DNA of 11,706 nt. Origin: a bacterium. GTDB taxonomy: Bacteria; Patescibacteriota; Patescibacteriia; Magasanikbacterales; GWA2-37-8. The stretch spans positions 1 to 11,706 of the forward strand of contig JAJYIJ010000020.1 in NCBI GenBank assembly GCA_021790135.1, in the 5' to 3' direction. The position numbers and the translations under genes were made by a program. Of this stretch, positions 4,891 to 11,342 are shown one piece after another; the stretch's first letter is position 1; each line of letters begins with the position of its first letter. The notes beneath the pieces were generated by a model. It did not search any database and was not told the origin of the DNA. It saw nothing but the letters and a program-made list of their open reading frames with translations.

Positions 4891-7758
4891 ATGTCCGCCC
4901 CTCTTAAAATCAAAAAACGTAATGGCGTTCTGGTTGATTTTGATACCAATAAAATAACGAGCGCCGTCGAAAAATCTTTCATCGCGGTTCGAGGAGCAGC
5001 TGCCAGCGAAAAAATTGGTTTATTAACTGCTCGGGTTGTTGAACAGCTGGACCTTATTTTCAGTGGACGAACGCCCGCGGTCGAAAATGTACAGGATTTT
5101 GTGGAAAAGGAATTAATGCAACAGGGCTTTTATGATGTGGCAAAATCGTACATTTTGTATCGTTATGAACATACAAAAGTACGTGAAGAGAAGAAAAAAG
5201 AAATGCAGGAAAAAATCGAAAAAAATGATTTAAGCATTATCAAACGATCCGGCGCCAAAGAAATTTTTTCACTAGATAAACTTCGCCACTCGCTTAGCTT
5301 TGCTGTCAGTGGCTTGGAGAAAGATGTTGATGCCGAAGCCCTCCTCAACCAGTGTCGATCTGAACTCTACGATGGCATCAGCACCACTGACTTGGCAAAA
5401 GCTTTGATCATGACCACGCGAGCAATGATTGAACAGGATCCCGCCTATGCCAAAGTGGCGGCCCGCCTTCTTCTCGCTGTTATCTACAAAGAAACAATTG
5501 GAAGCAGCGTCATTGATTACAAAAAACTTGAGACGCAATACCGCGAAGCTTTCATTCGCAATCTTCGCCGCGGCGTGGAAATCGAACGTTTAGATCCTAA
5601 GCTGCTCGCTTTTGATCTTGATGCTATCAGTCAAGCGCTTATCATCGAACGTGATGATCTTTTTGTATATCTTGGATTACAAACACTTTACGATCGCTAT
5701 TTTATTAATGACCCTGACACAAAACAGGTACTTGAAACACCGCAAATGTTTTGGATGCGTATCGCTATGGGCTCTGCATTACACGAAAAAAACAAAACCG
5801 AACAAGCGATCAAATTTTACGATATCATGTCGCAGCTGCTCTATACCCCTTCAACACCAACTCTTTTCCATGCCGGAACCGTCAAACCACAGCTCAGCTC
5901 CTGCTACCTCAACTCCGTATCCGACTCATTAGACAATATTTTTAAAACTTATGCGGATAATGCCCAGCTTTCTAAGTGGTCTGGAGGAATTGGAACTGAT
6001 TGGAGCAACATTCGTGGCACCGGCTCGTATATTCAAGGCACCGGAGTGGAATCCCAGGGTGTTATTCCATTTCTGAAAATAGCCAACGATGTGACCGTTG
6101 CCATCAACCGATCCGGCCGTCGCCGTGGCGCCAGCTGCGTCTATCTTGAAACCTGGCACTACGACATTGAGGCTTTTCTAGAATTACGCAAAAATACCGG
6201 CGATGAACGTCGCCGTACTCACGACATGGACACAGCCAACTGGATTCCTGACCTATTTATGAAACGCGTGCGTGACGATGCAATGTGGACTTTATTTAGC
6301 CCCGATGAGACACCTGATCTGCACCATCTCTATGGCAAACAATTTGAAGAAAAGTACGCCGCCTATGAAGAACGGGCGAAACATGGCGAAATAAAATTAT
6401 TCAAAACAATCAAAGCCCGCGATCTGTGGAAAAAAATGCTTGGCATGCTATTTGAAACCGGCCATCCTTGGATCACCTGGAAAGACCCGAGCAATATTCG
6501 CTCGCCTCAAGACCATGTTGGTGTCGTACACAACTCGAATCTTTGTACTGAGATCACTCTTAACACATCAGAAAATGAAACCGCGGTCTGCAACCTTGGC
6601 TCACTTAACTTCGCCAAATTCGTGACGAACGGCGCCTTCAACACTACGCTTGTTAAAGAGGTCGTCACGACTGCTTTGCGCATGCTCGATAACGTAATTG
6701 ATATTAACTACTATCCAACTGAAGACGCTCGCCGCAGCAATCTTCGTCATCGACCGGTCGGCCTCGGTATCCGCGGTTTTCAAGACGCTCTGTATGCCCT
6801 TGGTATCAATTTTGATTCTGAAGAATGCGTTCGCTTCGCCGACAGCAGTATGGAAAGCGTTGCCTACTACGCCTATCTTGCCTCTAGTGAACTAGCGCGA
6901 GAACGTGGCGCCTACAGCACCTTCCGCGGTTCGAAATGGGATCGGGGAATTCTCCCCCAGGATACACTTGATCTGCTTGAAGAGGAACGCGGGGAACGCG
7001 TTGCCGTCGATCGCAGCAGCGCTCTAGATTGGACGGTGGTAAGAAATTCGATCAAACGCTGGGGTATGCGTAACTCCAATTGTTTGGCTGTCGCTCCCAC
7101 CGCAACAACTGCAAACATCGTCGGCTGCATTCCAACAGTTGAACCAATTTATAAAAATCTCTATGTCAAATCCAACCAGGCAGGAGATTTTACCGTTATC
7201 AACCCCTATCTCGTTGAGGACCTCAAAAAATTAAATCTTTGGGATTTTGAAATGCTCGGTAAGATCAAATACCATGATGGAAGTATTGCTGAAATTGGAG
7301 AAATTCCAGCAAACATTCGCGCCAAGTATAAAGAAGTCTTCGAGATCAATCCAATGTGGATCGTCAAATCTGCTGCCTATCGCGGTAAATGGGTCGATCA
7401 AAGCCAGTCAATTAATATTTTCTTCCGCGGTTCCTCCGGCAAAGATTTAAGTGAAGTATACTTCTACGCTTGGGAACATGGCTTAAAAACCACCTATTAT
7501 CTTCGCGGCTTGGCTGCCTCACAGGTGGAAAAATCAACCATTAACACCACCGATTATGGGTCAACCCATTTGCGCAAGTTTGAAACTGGCGCTCAGCCCA
7601 CAGCTTCTCCAATGCCAATAAATGTCGCACAGCCCGTTTCCACCACGTCAAATGCTCCTGCGATAGATAAACAGGGTCAAACAGTGGGCAAAGGGCCTCA
7701 GCCCGCCCCCAAAGCCTGTGCTATTGATGACCCGAGTTGTGAATCGTGCCAATCATAG
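4891..7758 (+). CDS. nrdA: Class I ribonucleoside-diphosphate reductase, alpha (large) subunit with two ATP-cones
   Basis: The catalytic subunit reduces ribonucleoside diphosphates to deoxyribonucleotides and works with the NrdB radical subunit. The 955-residue protein begins with two ATP-cone domains (about 5-95 and 113-200), the overall-activity switch. The ten-stranded barrel follows. By comparison with E. coli, Cys338 (SSCYL) and Cys567 (AVCNLGS) form the reducing pair, Asn550-Cys552-Glu554 (NLCTE) is the active-site loop with the thiyl-radical Cys, and Tyr869-Tyr870 (KTTYYLRG) are the radical-transfer tyrosines. A Pro/Ala/Thr-rich linker (about 905-942) leads to a tail with Cys950-x-x-Cys953, which would pass electrons from thioredoxin or glutaredoxin. 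It is about 195 residues longer than E. coli NrdA, largely from the second cone and the linker. No Shine-Dalgarno precedes the ATG. nrdB follows after 19 bp. NrdR boxes and a DnaA box lie upstream. Confidence 0.97.
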   Translation: MSAPLKIKKRNGVLVDFDTNKITSAVEKSFIAVRGAAASEKIGLLTARVVEQLDLIFSGRTPAVENVQDFVEKELMQQGFYDVAKSYILYRYEHTKVREEKKKEMQEKIEKNDLSIIKRSGAKEIFSLDKLRHSLSFAVSGLEKDVDAEALLNQCRSELYDGISTTDLAKALIMTTRAMIEQDPAYAKVAARLLLAVIYKETIGSSVIDYKKLETQYREAFIRNLRRGVEIERLDPKLLAFDLDAISQALIIERDDLFVYLGLQTLYDRYFINDPDTKQVLETPQMFWMRIAMGSALHEKNKTEQAIKFYDIMSQLLYTPSTPTLFHAGTVKPQLSSCYLNSVSDSLDNIFKTYADNAQLSKWSGGIGTDWSNIRGTGSYIQGTGVESQGVIPFLKIANDVTVAINRSGRRRGASCVYLETWHYDIEAFLELRKNTGDERRRTHDMDTANWIPDLFMKRVRDDAMWTLFSPDETPDLHHLYGKQFEEKYAAYEERAKHGEIKLFKTIKARDLWKKMLGMLFETGHPWITWKDPSNIRSPQDHVGVVHNSNLCTEITLNTSENETAVCNLGSLNFAKFVTNGAFNTTLVKEVVTTALRMLDNVIDINYYPTEDARRSNLRHRPVGLGIRGFQDALYALGINFDSEECVRFADSSMESVAYYAYLASSELARERGAYSTFRGSKWDRGILPQDTLDLLEEERGERVAVDRSSALDWTVVRNSIKRWGMRNSNCLAVAPTATTANIVGCIPTVEPIYKNLYVKSNQAGDFTVINPYLVEDLKKLNLWDFEMLGKIKYHDGSIAEIGEIPANIRAKYKEVFEINPMWIVKSAAYRGKWVDQSQSINIFFRGSSGKDLSEVYFYAWEHGLKTTYYLRGLAASQVEKSTINTTDYGSTHLRKFETGAQPTASPMPINVAQPVSTTSNAPAIDKQGQTVGKGPQPAPKACAIDDPSCESCQS

Positions 7759-7777
7759 CTTTCCACCAACTCAATCT

Positions 7778-8812
7778 ATGCCAATCACAAAAACAACTGA
7801 AAAAGTTGATATCAATAAACGCCGCATTATTAATGGTGCTGACGCAGATGTCATCCAACTTTACCCCATGCGTCATACCTTCGCGTGGGAAGCCTATAAT
7901 ACCGGCAATGCCAATCACTGGCTGCCAACTGAAATTAGCATGCAAAAAGATATTGAAGAGTGGAAATCGCCGACATTTTTGACCGATGATGAACGGAAAG
8001 CACTCAAAACTGTGCTCGGATTCTTTACCACTGCCGACTCAATCGCCGCGAACAATGTCGTCCTAGCGATGTATCGCCACATCACTTCTCCCGAATGCCG
8101 CATGTATCTTCTCCGCCAGGCCTATGAAGAAGCTATTCACACCCACGCTTATCAATACATCGTCGAATCACTTGGCCTGGATGAAGGAGAAATTTTCAAC
8201 ATGTATCGCGAAGTTGATGCCATCTACAACAAGGATTCCTTTATCTTAAGTTTTAATGAGGGAATTTTCAATCCAGAGTTTAAAACCGGCACTTTTGAAA
8301 ATGATCAAAAATTTCTGGAAAACATGGTAATTTTCTCGCTTATTCTTGAAGGAATATTTTTCTACAGCTCCTTCGCGGTAATGTTTGGCTTTCAACGCCA
8401 AAATAAGATGGTTGGTTCGGCTGAACAAATTCAATATATCATGCGCGATGAGAGTCAACACCTTAACTTTGGCATCAACATCATCAACACAATTAAAGAA
8501 GAGGAGCCGGAGTTGTGGACGCCGGAATTTCAGGCTCATGCAATTGATCTCGTTCGTCAGGCAGTCGATCTTGAAGCAACCTTTGCCGCCGAGGTCTTTC
8601 CTAAGGGAATTTTTGGAATGAATGCTGACGGTTTTCGGAAATACATCGAGCATATTGCTGACCGGCGCCTTGCCCGCGTTGGCCTTCCACTCCAATATAA
8701 TGCGACAAACCCTTTCCCGTGGATGAGCGAAGCGATCGACTTAAATAAGGAAAAAAATTTCTTCGAAACACGCGTCACTGAATATAAAGTTGGGGGGACT
8801 CTGGACTGGTAG
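7778..8812 (+). CDS. nrdB: Class I ribonucleoside-diphosphate reductase, beta (small, radical-generating) subunit
   Basis: The 344-residue protein houses the dimetal-tyrosyl radical cofactor that NrdA uses. The ligand set is complete and spaced as in E. coli NrdB: Asp87 (ADSI), Glu118 and His121 (EAIH), Glu191 (LEGIFFY), Glu225 and His228 (DESQH). Tyr125 sits at the radical position, four residues after His121, so this is a tyrosyl-radical enzyme and not the Tyr-less class Ic form, although the C-terminal FFETRVTEYKVGGTLDW resembles that broader group. Tyr336 in this tail is the likely counterpart of the E. coli Tyr356 radical-transfer residue. The start at 7778 gives the sequence MPITKTTEKV; a longer reading from 7718 would overlap the nrdA end and add a non-family leader. 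It forms an operon with nrdA. Confidence 0.97.
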   Translation: MPITKTTEKVDINKRRIINGADADVIQLYPMRHTFAWEAYNTGNANHWLPTEISMQKDIEEWKSPTFLTDDERKALKTVLGFFTTADSIAANNVVLAMYRHITSPECRMYLLRQAYEEAIHTHAYQYIVESLGLDEGEIFNMYREVDAIYNKDSFILSFNEGIFNPEFKTGTFENDQKFLENMVIFSLILEGIFFYSSFAVMFGFQRQNKMVGSAEQIQYIMRDESQHLNFGINIINTIKEEEPELWTPEFQAHAIDLVRQAVDLEATFAAEVFPKGIFGMNADGFRKYIEHIADRRLARVGLPLQYNATNPFPWMSEAIDLNKEKNFFETRVTEYKVGGTLDW

Positions 8813-8830
8813 TCAATCTTCCTCTATTAT
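8802..8830 (+). promoter_or_regulatory. Candidate promoter for pyrD inside the end of nrdB
   Basis: TGGACT (8802-8807) and TATTAT (8825-8830) are separated by 17 bp and match the sigma-70 consensus at 4 and 5 of 6 positions. The start would fall near 8837, at the left arm of the inverted repeat around the pyrD start codon. pyrD may also be read through from nrdAB, since no terminator separates them. Confidence 0.45.
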
Positions 8831-8834
8831 AGCA

Positions 8835-8881
8835 AGCGACGAATACTTTATTTAAAACTCTATGCAGCTTCGTTCGTCGCT
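8835..8881. repeat. Inverted repeat enclosing the pyrD start codon
   Basis: AGCGACGAA (8835-8843) and TTCGTCGCT (8873-8881) are perfect 9 bp complements separated by 29 bases that include the pyrD ATG (8862-8864). In RNA this would be a hairpin with the start codon in the loop. Confidence 0.5.
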
Positions 8882-9947
8882 CGTTGGTTTTGGTTACCGT
8901 CATATTTGTAAGCCAATTTTTTTTCGATTTGATCCTGAGGTGGTTCATGATTTTATTATTAAATTTGGTTCTTGGATTGAAAAACATTCAGCCCTCAAAA
9001 AAAGCAGTCAATATTTTTTCAACTTCTCCCATTCTCAATTAGAACAAACAATTCTCGGAATCAAATTCAAAAACCCCATTGGCTTAGCCGCGGGTTTTGT
9101 AAAAAACGCTGAACTGCTCGACTTGCTGCCAGCTGTCGGTTTTGGTTTTGTAGAAATTGGTTCAATAACAGCCAAATCGTGTGCAGGAAACCCCAAACCA
9201 CGTCTTTGGCGCCTACCCAAAAAACATTCTTTGCAGGTCTACTATGGACTAAAAAATGACGGTGCCGACACTGTTCACGATCGCCTCAAAAATAGAAATT
9301 TTCAATTCCCAATCGGTATTAGTATCGCCAAAACAAATGAACGTACTACTACTTTACTCGAACAGGGTATTGAAGATTATTTTTATTCTTACGTTCTTTT
9401 TCAGGATACGGGTGATTATTTCACAATTAATATCAGCTGCCCGAACACGTACGAAGTCACTTCCCCCTTTTTACAACCCCAACATCTCGAAAAGCTTCTT
9501 AAAAAAATAAACAGCATCCAAAAAAGCAAGCCAATCTTTATTAAGCTCTCCCCTGATCTTAACCAAAACACCGAAACTTTAATTGATGTCTGCTTACAAA
9601 ACAACGTTGACGGCTTTATCTGTTCAAATCTAACCAAACAAAATATCTCTTTTACTCCTGGCAAAGGTGGCTTGAGCGGAAAATCTGTTGAAAAGTTAAG
9701 CAACAAATTAATCGCATCGGTTTACAAAAAAACCGCCGGCCAAAAAATAATTATTGGCTGCGGCGGTATTTTTTCTGCGGAGGATGCCTATACCAAAATC
9801 CGTCTTGGCGCGAATGTTGTTCAACTCATTACTGGAATGATTTTTGAGGGACCACAATTAATCGGGGATATCAATCGTAGGTTGGTGAAATTATTACAAC
9901 GTGATGGTTTTAAAAATATCAGCGAGGCGGTTGGGGTTGGTGTCTAA
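8862..9947 (+). CDS. pyrD: Dihydroorotate dehydrogenase, class 2-like with a Cys in the catalytic loop
   Basis: This FMN enzyme oxidises dihydroorotate to orotate in pyrimidine synthesis. It has 361 residues. Residues 1-55 form the helical N-terminal region typical of membrane-associated, quinone-dependent class 2 enzymes (FFRFDPEVVHDFI). The barrel contains NPIGLAAGFVKNAE (Lys81), EIGSITAKSCAGNPKPRLWRL, NISCPNT (190-196), IKLSPDL (Lys228), SNLT, GGLSG (269-273) and IIGCGGIFSAEDA. Several positions depart from class 2. The catalytic loop has Cys193 where class 2 has Ser, as in class 1 enzymes. GLKNDG replaces the usual GFNNxG, and AGFVKN replaces AGFDKN. The electron acceptor is therefore uncertain. 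It lies 49 bp after nrdB and ends 3 bp from the convergent dnaN stop. No Shine-Dalgarno is visible. Confidence 0.9.
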   Translation: MQLRSSLVGFGYRHICKPIFFRFDPEVVHDFIIKFGSWIEKHSALKKSSQYFFNFSHSQLEQTILGIKFKNPIGLAAGFVKNAELLDLLPAVGFGFVEIGSITAKSCAGNPKPRLWRLPKKHSLQVYYGLKNDGADTVHDRLKNRNFQFPIGISIAKTNERTTTLLEQGIEDYFYSYVLFQDTGDYFTINISCPNTYEVTSPFLQPQHLEKLLKKINSIQKSKPIFIKLSPDLNQNTETLIDVCLQNNVDGFICSNLTKQNISFTPGKGGLSGKSVEKLSNKLIASVYKKTAGQKIIIGCGGIFSAEDAYTKIRLGANVVQLITGMIFEGPQLIGDINRRLVKLLQRDGFKNISEAVGVGV

Positions 9948-9950
9948 AAA

Positions 9951-11072
9951 CTACTGACGGATTGGCATGACGATATACAAATAACTGGTGTCATCTTGAG
10001 GACGTAGAACGCAGGGACTATCAGCGCCAACTACTTGTAGAATTGTTTTGGGCACCGAAAAACTATTGAGTCCATCAAGAACATAACGATTATTCAAGAG
10101 CACTGTCGTTTCAGCTCCCGTTACTTCTGCATCAATAACAGATGCATATTCACCTGTTTGGGTGGAAACCGAAGAAACTGCCACCGCCTTCTTGGTTGGA
10201 TCGAGATGAACGGAAACTGCATTAACGCCAGTAGTGGTAAAAAGTCCAGCCGCTTTCATCTCCTTCGCGAATAAATCTGTCCCCACTTCAGCAGTGACGG
10301 AAAATTCTTTTGGAATAATCTGCGTGTAATCAGGGTAATTTCCCTCAACCAAACGCGTAAATATCTGCGCTCCGCCATAACTAACCAACAGTTGATTTTC
10401 TCCAATCAAAAGTCGCACTTTCTCTTCTTTTGATTCAGTTTCAACAGCAACAATGTGCGCTATTTCTTGAGCCGCTCGACCCGGGACAATTACTTTTACC
10501 GAATCCTTCCCCTGTTGTAAAGAAATTTTTTTCTCTGCCAAACGATAACTATCAGTAGCCGCCATAACAAATTCATCCTGTTTTCCCAAATTAAACCCCC
10601 AATAGATGCCCGCTAATTCAGGGCGTATGTCATTCCGTGCTACTGCCGGCAAAACCTGATTCAACCCAAAACGAATATCGTCGGCCTGCACCAAAAATCC
10701 ATGACCGGATTCCAAGGTTGGGATCACGGGAAAATCCTCGGCCGACATGCCTTTGATTTTAGTCGACGTCTTTCCACACGCCACTACCAACTCATTTTCT
10801 TGTAAGTGTATATCGATCTTCTCATCGGGCAGTAAAGCAACAAAGTCGAGAATTGTGCGCGCCGGGACGGTGAAACTACCCACCTCTTCAACCTTCGCAC
10901 GGACCGCAACTTGAATAGCCAGTTCTAAATTAGTCGCAATAATCTCCGCCTTTTGTTCATCGGCTTTTATTAAAATGTTATTAAGAATTGGCAAATGAAT
11001 GTTTTTTCCTGTCACCCCACTAACGAGAGAAAGTGCTTTGGATAAATTTTCTTTAGTGCAGGAGAGTTTCAT
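9951..11072 (-). CDS. dnaN: DNA polymerase III sliding clamp (beta subunit)
   Basis: The 373-residue protein forms the ring-shaped dimer that tethers the replicative polymerase and other repair factors to DNA. The three clamp domains fit the length. Recognisable parts are the N-terminal MKLSCTKENLSKALSLVSGV and LPILNNILIKA, then PARTILDFVALLPDEKI, the domain junction KGMSAEDFPVIP, the middle-domain segments LNQVLPAVARNDIRPELAGI and ATDSYRLAEKK, then RLVEGNYPDYTQIIPKE, and the C-terminal YLYIVMPIRQ, where most relatives end in MPMRL or a similar form. The gene follows dnaA on the same strand across a 270 bp origin-like spacer, the classic dnaA-dnaN order. The AT-rich sequence before the ATG offers several possible -10 elements but no Shine-Dalgarno. 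It converges with pyrD at a 3 bp gap with no room for a separate terminator. Confidence 0.97.
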   Translation of the reverse strand: MKLSCTKENLSKALSLVSGVTGKNIHLPILNNILIKADEQKAEIIATNLELAIQVAVRAKVEEVGSFTVPARTILDFVALLPDEKIDIHLQENELVVACGKTSTKIKGMSAEDFPVIPTLESGHGFLVQADDIRFGLNQVLPAVARNDIRPELAGIYWGFNLGKQDEFVMAATDSYRLAEKKISLQQGKDSVKVIVPGRAAQEIAHIVAVETESKEEKVRLLIGENQLLVSYGGAQIFTRLVEGNYPDYTQIIPKEFSVTAEVGTDLFAKEMKAAGLFTTTGVNAVSVHLDPTKKAVAVSSVSTQTGEYASVIDAEVTGAETTVLLNNRYVLDGLNSFSVPKTILQVVGADSPCVLRPQDDTSYLYIVMPIRQ

Positions 11073-11103
11073 ATATTAATTCAATATCTTTATATATATA
11101 AAA

Positions 11104-11118
11104 TAATAGTAATAATAA
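11104..11118 (+). promoter_or_regulatory. DnaA-trio-like triplet run
   Basis: The sequence reads TAA-TAG-TAA-TAA-TAA, five consecutive TAA/TAG units. DnaA-trios are repeats of 3'-(G/A)AT-5', that is TAG or TAA read 5' to 3', lying next to a DnaA box with the 3' end of the trio strand facing the box. Here GCG and then two weak boxes follow on the 3' side, the expected polarity. Confidence 0.5.
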
Positions 11119-11121
11119 GCG

Positions 11122-11139
11122 AGTGGAAGAAGGGGATAA
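11122..11139 (-). promoter_or_regulatory. Two adjoining weak DnaA-box-like 9-mers
   Basis: Read against the plus-strand form TGTGGATAA, the 9-mers AGTGGAAGA (11122-11130) and AGGGGATAA (11131-11139) match at 6 and 7 of 9 positions. They lie head to tail, in the same orientation as the perfect box at 11250, and start 3 bp after the triplet run. Alone they would not be called; their position makes them worth listing. Confidence 0.35.
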
Positions 11140-11249
11140 GAGGTTAAAAGGGCTTGTTTTAAAGGGGTAAACGACGTATTCGCATGTGGGGCAGTGGCGG
11201 ACAGGGAGTAGAAGAAAAAGTGGATTTAAAAAGGTTGCATTACAATAGT

Positions 11250-11258
11250 TGTGGATAA
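11250..11258 (-). promoter_or_regulatory. Perfect DnaA box in the dnaA-dnaN spacer
   Basis: TGTGGATAA on the plus strand is the exact complement of the consensus TTATCCACA. It lies in the spacer between dnaN and dnaA, where it may serve origin function and dnaA/dnaN autoregulation. Confidence 0.82.
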
Positions 11259-11319
11259 ACGTTGGAAAAAGTGAAAGAAAAGTAGATGGTTTGTTGACAG
11301 AAAGAGGTGTTATCTCTTT

Positions 11320-11328
11320 TTTTCCACA
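11320..11328 (+). promoter_or_regulatory. DnaA box, TTTTCCACA variant
   Basis: TTTTCCACA fits the relaxed DnaA-box consensus TTWTNCACA. It lies about 15 bp from the dnaA stop codon and is opposite in orientation to the perfect box at 11250. Confidence 0.55.
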
Positions 11329-11342
11329 CACTTAATAACAAT

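Larger units (their letters stand above)
11073..11342. other. dnaA-dnaN intergenic region, probable oriC or part of it
   Basis: The 270 bp gap has no supportable gene. On the dnaN side (11073-11118) it is almost pure A/T and ends in a run of TAA/TAG triplets. The middle is a purine-rich, guanine-rich strand, and the dnaA side holds two DnaA boxes. This order (AT-rich part, DnaA-trio-like triplets, DnaA boxes, between dnaA and dnaN) fits known bacterial origins. Origin function is inferred; another part of the origin could lie upstream of dnaA outside the window. Confidence 0.7.

Noticed and set aside
7718..7777. An earlier in-frame start for nrdB
   Set aside because: It would overlap the end of nrdA and add 20 residues unlike the family. 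The ATG at 7778 gives the expected N-terminus.
11294..11299. A perfect TTGACA on the plus strand in the dnaA-dnaN spacer
   Set aside because: At 16-18 bp downstream there is only a T run and no -10, and no plus-strand gene follows.
11301..11323. Hairpin AAAGAG / CTCTTT followed by seven T on the plus strand
   Set aside because: The stem is short and AT-rich, and no plus-strand gene upstream would need it. It could only stop antisense transcripts entering dnaA.
11053..11331. A 92-codon minus-strand open frame across the dnaA-dnaN spacer
   Set aside because: It overlaps the dnaN start, covers the DnaA boxes and AT-rich element, and has a low-complexity composition with no family resemblance.
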